Part shown: positions 34,901-42,900 of the stretch, one piece after another
Layout of the letters: each line of letters starts with the position of its first letter
Numbering within the stretch: the first letter of the stretch is position 1
DNA from: Lumbricus rubellus
Taxonomy: Eukaryota > Annelida > Clitellata > Crassiclitellata > Lumbricidae
Length of the DNA: 64,000 nt
Reading direction: 5' to 3'
Assembly (NCBI GenBank): GCA_945859605.1
Contig: OX243815.1
Location: forward strand, 44,664,486-44,728,485
Made by a program: the position numbers and the translations under genes
Notes under the pieces: model-generated
Seen by the model: the letters and a program-made list of their open reading frames with translations, nothing else
What the model was told of the DNA's origin: nothing
Database searches by the model: none

Positions 34901-35931
34901 CTTTGAAAATTCCTATCAAGACTAAACGTGTTCATGTCTAGACCAGGAGTAATTTCAGCACAACCGCGAGGGATACAGATATCTTCAACTTTGTCGCAGG
35001 TTGTTTCTACGCCTGGAGTCTTTTTTTCAAGTATTAAATCTGGAACAGTTCCTGCTTCAGGACCCAAGTCATTGCCACACCGGACTTCTATTTCTAAGCT
35101 GTCTCCAAAAGTTTTACTTTGGATCGGTGTTTCTTCGTTGATAGAGCCCATTTCAGAGTTCATTTCCCCTTTACAGAGGTTTCTAACGTTTGAGCTGACA
35201 AAATTACAGTCAATTTCAAAGTCAGTCACCTGTTGATTATTCACAATCGTTGAAACTGGACAGCAGCCTAAATTCACACCCCCGCAATTCCTAGTATGCT
35301 CTTTATCCCAGCTACGGTCCAGTAAACAGTCTGTATCGCCTGCTCGCGTTTCAAGTGTATCGTTAAAATTGTCGGAATCGTTCTTACTGAAGCAAATGGC
35401 TCTGTTTTCATCACAGTCATCACATTTTATTTCGCCTAACGTACCTAGATTGCGTGTAATATTGTTGACCGGTTCTAACCCGATCTCTGGTCGATAAATT
35501 CCCGACATCACCGTGGTTCGCTCATCCTTCTGCGTGACGCAATGGCCAGATACCGGAATCGCGTCGAACTGCGAAAACGGGAGAATTTCGGGGAGTAACT
35601 CAGACACGGACTGAGCGACGAGATCTTCGCCGAAATTCGGGAGGAGCGTTGTTTGCGCACCTACGAATCGACCACCACCACGTTCGACCAACGAAGCCGT
35701 TGTCATCGCGTTTCGTTCCACCAGCTCACCTGGATCACCCTCCTGCGCGCTCAACTCAACCGGAGCGGGGTTGTTTATCTCGCCGGCCGCTTCCTCTGCT
35801 TCCCCAGCGCTACTATCTTCGTCCGTGCCTCGGTCGACGAGGCTGTCCAACATCTGCAGATCGCTAAGCCCTCGACTGCCTTCCTCTTTCGTCCTTCGAC
35901 CGATCAAAGCAACACAAACATCGACCTCCAT
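14635..35931 (-). CDS. PPP1R37: PPP1R37 (LRRC68)-like leucine-rich repeat PP1 regulatory protein with very long N- and C-terminal extensions
   Basis: Eleven exons, 5' to 3' on the minus strand: 35931-34473, 26909-26812, 25415-25370, 23482-23382, 21698-21579, 21140-20990, 20242-20097, 19503-19378, 18633-18492, 18010-17844 and 17121-14635. All junctions are AG/GT and in phase, giving 1680 residues. Residues about 1-459 are a low-complexity acidic region. Next is KVLHVSFADEEGLVSG (about 461-476), matching the vertebrate RVSF motif and IVSG block that binds protein phosphatase 1, then IPWMEAW. LRRs fill about 535-850, with LYLGDNQL, LLDVRNNHL, LVVWNNQISH, LNIGHNNIT and LRENGIRTGGLMALSLSLKVN. The last about 800 residues are Ser/Thr/Val-rich with tandem repeats. 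The family inhibits PP1 and is about 690 aa in human, so both tails are unusually long. Exon 3 is only 46 nt. Start ATG is in AAAATGG context. Confidence 0.95.
14831..14945 (-). repeat. 18-bp coding tandem repeat (VVEKSG)n in PPP1R37
   Basis: About six copies of the unit CTCCCGACTTCTCCACGA (plus strand) encode V-V-E-K-S-G repeats in the last exon, near the C terminus. The period is a multiple of three, so copy-number change keeps the frame. Confidence 0.95.
15850..16120 (-). repeat. Degenerate coding repeat (ETVVxETSRSxxAxE) in PPP1R37
   Basis: On the minus strand the last exon encodes five to six copies of a roughly 19-residue unit such as ETVVVETSRSVAAEK and QETVVMETSQSDVAQEK. It lies in the disordered C-terminal extension. 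No function is recognised. Confidence 0.85.
17578..17790 (+). mobile_element. tRNA-derived SINE, family 1, near full length
   Basis: The head has a polymerase III A-box-like TGGTGTAGTAGTTG and a B box GGTTCGAAACT (one or two changes from GGTTCGAATCC). A middle region follows (CGTAAGGACATTGGGCAAG, AATTGCTCAGCGCTTCGG). It ends with the tail GAGCGCCTCTGAGTGG...CTTGAAG.AGCGCTATAACAAGTGCA shared with the LINE. It lies in the last intron of PPP1R37, in opposite orientation. Confidence 0.9.
19070..19150. mobile_element. 81-bp TTAA-flanked hairpin MITE, no. 1
   Basis: TTAACCTTTACCACTCATGA at the left and TGAGTGGTAAAGGTTAA at the right are inverted repeats, each bounded by TTAA. TTAA target sites suggest a piggyBac-like family. 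It sits in intron 8 of PPP1R37 and has no coding capacity. Confidence 0.75.
19877..19950. repeat. (ATG)n microsatellite, about 23 units, continuing as a GAT-rich tract to 20020
   Basis: Nearly perfect GATGAT run, then an interrupted GAT/GAC/GAAGAT tract. It lies in intron 7 of PPP1R37, about 80 bases downstream of the exon ending at 20097. The open frames through it are composition artefacts. Confidence 0.95.
20745..20845 (-). repeat. LINE 3' end fragment
   Basis: ATACATAGCGCCCCTTCAAG and CTACTCAGTGGCGTTCCCAG are the reverse of the LINE/SINE tail core. A short remnant of the LINE coding end follows. It is in intron 6 of PPP1R37. Confidence 0.65.
20921..20984. mobile_element. 64-bp TTAA-flanked hairpin MITE, no. 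2, beside a splice donor
   Basis: TTAACCCTTTACCC on the left pairs with GTAAAAGGGTTAA on the right; both ends are TTAA. On the PPP1R37 strand the hairpin begins five bases into the intron, after the donor that closes exon 6 at 20990 (G|GTCAGTTAACC). Confidence 0.8.
22290..22530. repeat. AT-rich degenerate tandem repeat (ATATGTGAATAAGTAA)n
   Basis: Many copies of AATATGTGAATA and GTAAATATGTGAATA with a period near 12-16 bp, in intron 4 of PPP1R37. The frames through it are not genes. Confidence 0.85.
22930..23200. repeat. Degenerate repeat with TAGCTGGATATGGTAA motif, about four to five units
   Basis: Units of about 55-65 bp contain AGCTGGATAT, a GTAA-rich spacer and AAGGTCATA. They lie in intron 4 of PPP1R37, downstream of its donor. 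Confidence 0.6.
23287..23368. mobile_element. 82-bp TTAA-flanked hairpin MITE, no. 3, beside a splice donor
   Basis: TTAACTCTTTCGCTAC pairs with GTAACGAAAGGGTTAA, with TTAA at both ends and a GC-rich loop. It starts 13 bases inside intron 4 of PPP1R37 (exon ends at 23382), again next to the donor. Confidence 0.8.
25680..25940. repeat. Degenerate repeat with AATCATGGTTTTAACCCT motif
   Basis: Four to five copies of a 50-70 bp unit: TATGATTCAACAATCATGG, a TTTTAA stretch, then a CCATA/CTAAGC-type spacer. It is in intron 2 of PPP1R37. Confidence 0.6.
26566..26632 (-). repeat. Retroposon 3' tail, family 3
   Basis: CAATGACAATTTATATTGTG, then CATGCCATTACAAGGGCGC. This is the reverse of the segment at 46856-46915 (CCCTTGTAAAGGCATGGC...AGAAATTGTCATTG) and of one near 59797. 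No body is recognisable. Confidence 0.55.
27725..27930. repeat. Minisatellite with TCTCAGGGTATCACCT unit, about 12 units
   Basis: Tandem, imperfect units of about 16-17 bp such as CTCAGGGTATCACCTT and CTCAAGGTATTACCTT. They lie in intron 1 of PPP1R37. Confidence 0.85.
28657..32999. mobile_element. 4.3-kb foldback (long inverted repeat) DNA transposon, non-autonomous, with a nested MITE
   Basis: Outer ends are GGGTCATTCCGTGTCAAATC and the reverse of GATCTGACGTGGAATGACCC, bounded by the direct repeat CTAT (28653-28656 and 33000-33003). The left arm (28657-30558) and right arm (31722-32999) are near-identical inverted copies of about 1.28 kb, once the 607-bp MITE and its duplicated 8 bp are removed from the left arm. 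Each arm consists of two related 535-bp units (in the left arm at 28846 and 29381). The loop of about 1.16 kb (30559-31721) has no intact frame. A short stretch near 30630-30788 looks like an exon remnant after a TTTCAG acceptor. No transposase is recognised. The 4-bp duplication would fit Sola or Ginger-type families, but this is only a hint. Confidence 0.85.
29556..30162. mobile_element. hAT-type MITE (607 bp) nested in the foldback element, 8-bp target duplication
   Basis: Ends are CAGTGACGTAACTAG and CTAGTTACGTCCCTG. The direct repeat AATATGCC flanks it (29548-29555 and 30163-30170). In the opposite arm the same site occurs once and uninterrupted, near 32106-32113. The ends are rich in C/G runs (AAGCCCCCCC). 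The interior holds a duplicated segment starting AAAATGGCTCCATTTGAGG (about 29718 and 29925). There is no coding sequence. Confidence 0.95.
33844..33920 (-). repeat. Retroposon 3' tail, family 2
   Basis: The reverse complement reads GTACACTGTAGCCGGTTGCG, then GTCAGCCGGATTGTTGAAC and a run of ATT repeats. It matches the tail of the SINE-like copy at 62141-62410. Confidence 0.7.
34020..34240. repeat. CA-rich microsatellite region
   Basis: Runs of CACACA, ATACATACA and CACACACGC in intron 1 of PPP1R37, about 230-450 bases downstream of the exon 1 donor. Confidence 0.8.
34355..34420 (+). repeat. LINE-type 3' tail with GAAT-like end
   Basis: GGGAGTACCTCTGAAGGGGC and GCTTTATAAATTTCTGAAA, then GAATG repeats. 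It is a shortened copy of the LINE tail, about 55 bases from the exon 1 donor of PPP1R37. Confidence 0.6.
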
Positions 35932-35950
35932 TTTGTACGCAACATGAACT

Positions 35951-35960
35951 GCGCATGCGC
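35951..35960. promoter_or_regulatory. NRF1-type palindromic promoter motif upstream of PPP1R37
   Basis: GCGCATGCGC, the palindromic consensus bound by NRF1 in animals, lies 20 bases upstream of the PPP1R37 start codon (35931). NRF1 sites are typical of TATA-less housekeeping promoters (established knowledge). Use in this organism is inferred. Confidence 0.55.
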
Positions 35961-35973
35961 CTGTGCTGCTCGT

Positions 35974-36180
35974 CAGTGATGCCGCAGTTGGGTTTTTCCA
36001 CTAGATCTGGGTTTTTGGCCTTCGTCTGGGTTGTTTTGGGCAAAATCTGGGTTTATTTTGGTTACGTTACAACACAATGTCATGAATATTTCGTGAAATT
36101 TCTTTTATGACCAGTCTAGGTTTTTCTGGGTTTTTAGAAGGAAATCTGGGTTTCTTTGTGAAAGCTCAGTGGCAACACTG
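35974..36180. mobile_element. 207-bp TIR MITE in the PPP1R37 5' flank
   Basis: Ends are CAGTGATGCCGCAG and CTCAGTGGCAACACTG, imperfect inverted repeats. The interior has several copies of TCTGGGTTT. The direct repeat CTCGT (35969-35973 and 36181-36185) flanks it. With a 5-bp duplication the superfamily is open; hAT-like ends are the closest match. It begins 42 bases upstream of the start codon. Confidence 0.65.
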
Positions 36181-36185
36181 CTCGT

Positions 36186-37250
36186 ATGTCTCTCTATTGG
36201 TCGACAGACGACCAATAGAAAAGAGATTTTGCAGTAAACACAGGGCGTTTTAAGAGCAATGGGAGCGATAAGAACTTATCGATGTAAACAAATCAACTTA
36301 ATCGGGTCAATGTAATAAGCAATTCCAACGAACTTTAAACACGCGGAGTTCATGAACCGCTGGAGAGGCTGGGAATTAGTTCATAAACAAGGCGTACTGA
36401 AGGCAGTCTGAAGCCACAGACATAAAATCCCAGAAACTGGAGAGAACATTGGAACAGCCGATCTGGATATTTTAAGTCTATACACTAGATACATAATGTA
36501 TTATATATATATAATTATATATATATAAATATATATATATATTATATGCATTAATTATAATAATTTATACGAGAGTTGGAGACTACTAGGATATATATAT
36601 ATATATTATATACATATATATATATAATTGGATCGTACACGTAGGCCCTATACTAGGCTACGGACGTAATCTCAACATTTTTAAAACGCTTATGTTAGGG
36701 GGTCCGTTGCTCAGTTAATTGAGAGAGCGCTGGTCTTATATCTGGACAATTTTTCGTTGGTTTTTGGCCGAAAATCTGCATGATGACCTTTTTAGTCGTT
36801 TGGTCGAAATGTTGGGGGAAACAAATGTTTTACCCCCTTTGCCCGCCAGAAAGGATGATGACTTTTTTACTTTACTCATACGTTACTTTTCTTCTCTCTC
36901 GCTTCTTCCCTGCCATTTTCCCCCGTTGCATCGAAACATTGGGAGGGGGCCACGTCCATTTTGCCCCCCCTCCAAGATAGGCCCTAGCTGTTGAAAAACG
37001 TAAGCATTTCTCAATGAGGGGCCGGGCCATGGCCGGATTGCCCCCCCCCTGGATCCGCGGCCGCTCCTGCGCCTATAGCTATAGATAGCAGCATTAATTG
37101 ACAGTGTATAAGTGCAAAAGCAAAATCTCATTATCATGTGAACATACTCAATCCAGCTGCTCAGCTGCTGTGTAGGCCAATTTAGAAGGAAGTTAAATAT
37201 TTGATTGTTTTAAAGTTGATGTGCAGTGTGGGACGAAGTGGGATATGAAG
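36186..37250. other. Intergenic, repeat-rich, no gene seen
   Basis: Contains AT microsatellites (36500-36625), a tRNA-like fragment near 36700-36745 (GTTGCTCAGTTAATTGAGAG) and a C/G-run-rich stretch (36830-37065) resembling the ends of hAT-type MITEs. It ends at a CCTGGATCCGC motif. No exon is supported. Confidence 0.5.
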
Positions 37251-37299
37251 ATTAAACGGTCAGTTATGCTTGAGCGATCGATGTAGTTGCATATGGATG

Positions 37300-37391
37300 A
37301 TGTTGATGATGATGGTACGTGGTGGTGGTGATGGTGGTGATGGTGGTGGTGGTGATGGTGGTGATGGTGGTGGTGACGGTGACGGTGACGA

Positions 37392-37424
<33 letters not shown>

Positions 37425-37442
37425 TGATGATGATGATGATGA
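37300..37442. repeat. Triplet microsatellite (GGT)n/(GAC)n/(GAT)n
   Basis: GGTGGTGAT runs pass into GACGAC and then GATGAT runs. The poly-Asp and poly-Ser frames over it are artefacts. Confidence 0.95.
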
Positions 37443-37901
37443 GTTCATATTTCAACTAATAGGCCTAATTCCACAGGCCTATGCCTATATTGCGCACTGC
37501 ATGCACTTCAGTACCTGTATACGTCTTGAGTTAAATTAATAAAGGCTAATAAATTATATATATCTAGGCTACGTACGTCTGAATAACGCCTATAATAGCT
37601 TATAACTTTCACACACCCTGCATGTATGATTTTAGCTAAACCATGCGTAAATCGCGGGGCAGAGTCATTTAGGCTAATAATAGGCAATATACGTACTATT
37701 GTAGGCTTATTAATGTATGAAGTGTAAAAGTGCTGGATGTCATTATAGGCCGTACCGTAAAATTAAGCAGATCGAGTTAGCCTTCGTCAACTAGGTGCAT
37801 AATAATGCCTAATCTGGGCGTGAGGATATTTATAATTAATTATTGATTCGCATGCCGATCGTGGCTATGTAATATATATGTATATATACATAATATATAT
37901 A

Positions 37902-38860
37902 CACTGTGTCCGGGAAAAAAGCGTACCATTTTGTAAATATGAAAATAAATAGTAAATATTAATCGATTTTCACAATTCAAAGACCGTTCTTATCCTAACA
38001 TAATTATTTCTCTAACAATTGTGAAAATATAAAAGTTCAAGTTCAAATAATGACGTCATAATGACGTCAGTTGCACAAAAAGTCAAATTTAAGAAATAAT
38101 TGCGCAAAATTATCCAAAATTTCAATATTTTATGATGCAATTTATCAATAATAAATGTAAGTTTAATTTTACTTTTATATCTGAATTATGTCAGTCTGCA
38201 ATTTGTGGTCAAAGAGTACACGTTTGGCCTCAACGTAAGCGTCAAAAGGGTCGCTCTAATAGCCAACAGCAGCGTCGATAACCAGCTTATCAAAATCCTC
38301 CCAGGCGTTAACAATTCGCTTACGGAGTTCTTCAATGTCTCTTATCCTTGTCTTGTAGCCTGCACCTTATCCTCCATCAGTCTCCAACTCTTATTATCAG
38401 CGGGATTTAAGCGGGCGGCCGTTTAGTGGCCAAAGATTAAGAGGGATGAAATCTGAGTCTCCTTAGTCAACAATTCAACAGATTAACGAACTCAGTGAGC
38501 TGAAGCGCTACTTTGTTTAAATGTGTAGGCTATTGTTCCGAATATTCCCGGATATCAGGCACCACTTTTTTTATAGAGCAGACAATCCCTCTAATAAGCT
38601 GCATTTATTTCACTTCTGGTTCTATTAAAATAATGGATTTCCATTTTACCAACCGAACCATGCATGAATGGCCGGCTATATGCATTTTGATGCAACTGAC
38701 GTCATCGTGACGTCATTATTCTGACTGGAACTTTTATATTTTCACCAATGTTAAACAAATATGTCAGGATTAAAATGGTGTTTGAATTGTAAAAATCGGT
38801 GAATATTTACTATTTATTTTCATATTTACAAAATGGTTCGCTTTTTTTCCGGACACAGTG
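37902..38860 (-). mobile_element. Mariner/Tc1-type element, internally deleted, TA target site
   Basis: Ends CACTGTGTCCGGGAAAAAAG and CTTTTTTTCCGGACACAGTG are flanked by TA (37900-37901 and 38861-38862). The terminal inverted repeats extend about 190 bp on each side, including GACGTCA motifs. The interior on the minus strand, about 38190-38380, encodes a remnant of the transposase C terminus (IRDIEELRKRIVNAWEDFDK, then LVIDAAVGY, a stop, SDPFDAYVEAKRVLFDH). This matches the end of mariner-like transposases. The catalytic part is gone, so the copy is non-autonomous. Confidence 0.9.
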
Positions 38861-38864
38861 TATA

Positions 38865-39065
38865 TATATATACAGAGAGAGAGAAAGAGACATACATACG
38901 GACAGACAGACAGAGATAGACACAGATAGACACAGATAGAGACAGACAGAGACAGACAGAAACAGACAGATACAGACAGAGACAGACAGAGACAGACAGC
39001 GAGAGACACACACAGACAGACATAGACTAGAGACAGAGACTAAAGACAGAGACAGAGACTGATCA
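38865..39065. repeat. (ACAG)n/(GACAGA)n microsatellite
   Basis: Long run of ACAGACAGAGACAGACAGA type repeats directly following the mariner-type element. Confidence 0.95.
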
Positions 39066-39946
39066 GACAGAGGCTGAGAGAGTTGCTATAATCAACGTTT
39101 CACTACAACCTTTCGCAACTCGGTGCAATTTTCTCTTGAGCCACGGGCGAGGCCGCTTTGAGCGCTTGTTGCCGCGTGATGGTGAGTACACGTGCCCCAC
39201 GCACGTCGAACGTGATAAACAATTACCGCGAAGTTATAGGCCTAACTAGGTTCATGTTTACCAAACGAAGATAATCTCTTATTCTACGGCAGCACTTTGG
39301 GATCTAGCCTATTAGTTAGGAAAAATAAAAACAAAATATATAGTTTCGCATACGCCCTGCGCCTTAAGTTCTGTCGTATCATCTTTTGACAGGCATGCTG
39401 GTACGGTTAGTTTAGAGTAGGCCTAGTTTGAACGTAGCCTACGTAGGACCTCCTAGGCCTACGTCAATGCGCCTTTGGTCTGATTTGCATGCCGATTATG
39501 GCTTATTTAAGAAATTTGAATCACGTTCTAATTACGTACGGTCCGTAGACTATACGTACGCCTGCACAACTTAAGAGCCTGATCATCAGTCTGCATGATA
39601 ATACGAGCAATGCCAATTGCACTGGAGTTTCATGCCGCAGCGCACGAACAATTGCGATGAATGGATTTCGACCTGAAACCCTACACCCCCCGAGCCCCAC
39701 AATTTTAGGCTAATTAAGGATTTCAACATTCTCTTTACTATGGAACACACAAATATTTTAGAACGTAATTGTGTGATTTGAAATGCATGACTTTTTTGCA
39801 ATCATGTAACTGAGCTAAAAAAAAATTACATACACTTTTGATTTTTGTGGCACATATTTACTTGTTTACTTGCTAGCCGAACTTCGGTTACTCGTTTCGC
39901 TTCATAGTTTCGCCCAACACTTTAGTAGTAGTCGTATCGTGAAAAC
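39066..39946. other. Putative promoter and 5' flank of GTF3A
   Basis: No exon or recognisable repeat seen. Sequence between the microsatellite and the GTF3A start codon; the promoter is expected here, but no core element stands out. Confidence 0.35.
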
Positions 39947-42900
39947 ATGGCTGACTACATGTGCTCCTTCGATGGCTGTGAAAAGTCATTTAATAGACCT
40001 GGTCGACTTTTGCAACACGAAAGAATTCACACTGGAGAAGTATTGTTATTGTTTTTGCGGGAAATTGTTAATTGTCGTTGAAATGACTTGCGTGTTGTGC
40101 GAATTGTGGTTGTCAGTTTTCATTTCACGTGTTACTGTCGCTTCTAGGCGCTCTAGCATTGATCTCTAATTTCATTTAAAGGGTTGTGGCTTCATCTACC
40201 CAATCGGTAAGGTAGCTGCGTTTGGCGTTCAGAGGTTTTAGCCGGCAAACGGCCGGATTAACTCACTTGCTCCGAAAAAACGCGGTACAAATTTGGATAT
40301 CCTGAAAATCTTGAAATTGTGCCGCTTATCTAACATAGTAATATGTTTGTAACTTTATACAGCGCCTTCCGAGTACACTACAAAGTGCTTCAGTTTCATA
40401 TGAGGGTACTTATGGGTTATCTACCCTGATTTATTTTTTATTTTCGCATGCGATATAGAATTAATTAAATAATTGATGTCAATCGCGTCATTCAATAGTT
40501 GCTATCCAGCTTCTATTTAGATAAAAAAATTCGTCAATCCAGCTCCAGTTAGGCCAGAACATTTTCATCAATCCAGCTTCAATTTCAGCAGAATGACTGC
40601 ACTAACCCTAGAACTAACCCTAACCGACCCTCACGACGCCTAACCTGAGCCCTAACCGACCCTCACACGCTAAATCCCGCTTCTATTTTGTGAGCAAATA
40701 TTTTTCATCGAATTTATAAATTTTAAACGGCGAGACGCGTAAAACACGGAGCTGAAAACACGGACTATATAAAAATTAAAAATAAATCAGGGTAGATAAC
40801 CCATAAGTACCCATATGAGAGACAGTTTGTGAACAATAATTATTCATGATGTTGGCCATTGCTTTTATTTTATTTTTAGTCACTTATATGCTTTGGTGTT
40901 TTTTTTATTGTGCTCGGAATTGAACTTGCGATACTCCTTGTTGCAGAGACCTTATCAGTGTGACATTGAAAACTGCAGAAGGTCGTATGCTAGGTCGGCT
41001 CATTTGAAGAGGCACCAGCAGACAGTGCATTCAACGAGTACCACAACAGAAATTCAACGGTACATTAGAAAAATATTAATATTCCTGCAAACATTTTCAT
41101 TGCAAACGTATATGAAAAGTATTGTTTGCACCAGTAAACATCTACACAGACATTCTACCTTATCGCACATGCAGCAAATGTACCTCGTATTTGTTTGCAA
41201 GAAACAATGCATTTGCCTACCTATCCACTTGTTAGCCGGCTTGTGTCGTTGCACGTGCAAGGATAGTATTCCCACACTGCATGGTCACGTGGATACCACA
41301 GTGCTTTTCTCTTTAGTTTTTAGACTGCTTGAAAAGACATTTGCCTGGTTTAGAGCGTAGGGTTGTTAATATCGGATTTTTTTTGCAGACCAGTTTTGTA
41401 TTTAGAAGTTCGGTTTTAGATAATCGTTTTTGAAAGTGATAACCGGATTTTGAATTATCATTTAACATCCCTAGTAGGGCATTGACTATGAAAACGATAT
41501 TTAAGATATAATTTATGAAAACTGTAAATGCATTATTCTGTTGGAATTGATTGATGCTGAACTAAATGCGTGAATTACTTTCAGTTGTGAAACTTGCAGC
41601 GAGACATTTGTTTCAACAGACAACTTGGAAAGACATAAAATCAGAGCTCACACTCATAAGGAAAATTACAAGGTATGGTCGTAATATTTTTAATTTATCT
41701 ACCATTGAATTTATTATTTAAAAAAAATTTATGCAGCTTAAATCTTGTTAATTTTTTCTCTCCATATATTGATGATATTTTTAGTCTTATGTTTCTGTTA
41801 CTGATTGAGGTTTTCTAGACCTTCCAGGGATTTCTGTTCAAATTCCATCTTCTTTGTTATCATTAAGTATTTTCTTAAATTAACAGTGATCTTAAGTTAG
41901 TTTATAGGGCGTGTTTTTGCGTTTCATTCAGTGCCCAGTTGCTGGTTGTGGAAAAGGTTTCTCAAAACGCTTCCAACTTCGTCATCACGAATTCGAACAT
42001 AATGGAGTTGAACCATTTCAGTAAGAATTCGAACGATTTTTTTCAAGGTGGAATTTTGCACTTCGATCTCCTCTTTCCTCTATCCTTCCAGATTGTGGCA
42101 CCCTTCATAAAACTTGTGTCCCACTTGGCTCTGGCAAGTGCTGTATAAATTACTAGTTATAATTACAATTACATTACCTTTTGGTTGGCTGCCCATGGGC
42201 TTCTCATTGTCACTTCTATGCATACAGCTCAGCCTGGAAGCTTGCTTATGTTGTCATGGTGAAATACTTTTTAATTACTGTATGACTTTCTTTTGTCTTA
42301 ATGAATAGCGTTTAGCTCCAGGTTTTGGACTGGGCTTCACATGAACACAGCAATGGCAGAGTTTGCGAAAACACTGTGTTTGGGGAGGTCTGTGTCATGT
42401 TGTAAAGAGTTTGTATTCTGTTGTTGAATTTGGAATCCATGTCCCCACCATGCTTTATCAGAGAGGAGGAAGAAGAGGAGGAGGAAGATAAAGAAGAAAG
42501 AAAAGGGGGAAAGAAGAAGGGAAGGAAGAAGAAAAAAGAATAATGCAGTCCCCTAAGCTAGTCTCAGGCTGCCATAGATTATGTCTGCTGGTATAATTGA
42601 GGCATATCTTTTTAAGTTGTTGTGCTTCTCATGCATCCATAAGAATGTGTTTTAGAGTTTATTTTGTTTATTTCATTTTCTTGAGGTGCCATAAAGAAAA
42701 CTGCGGAAGGAAATTCACGCAGAGAAGTCATTTGCTTCGTCACTTGAAGTCACACGATGGTACTACGCTTAACTTTTCGACCATTCTATCTTGAAGTGGT
42801 GCTATATAAATTTAAATTACCATTTTTGCCAGAGATGCTATGGAAATGACACGATTAGATTATATATCCGAGATTCCTTAGTTTATTCTTAGTTTGTTTC

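Noticed and set aside
36697..36745. tRNA gene fragment
   Set aside because: Only an A-box-like half is present and no B box follows; perhaps an old SINE head, too short to name.
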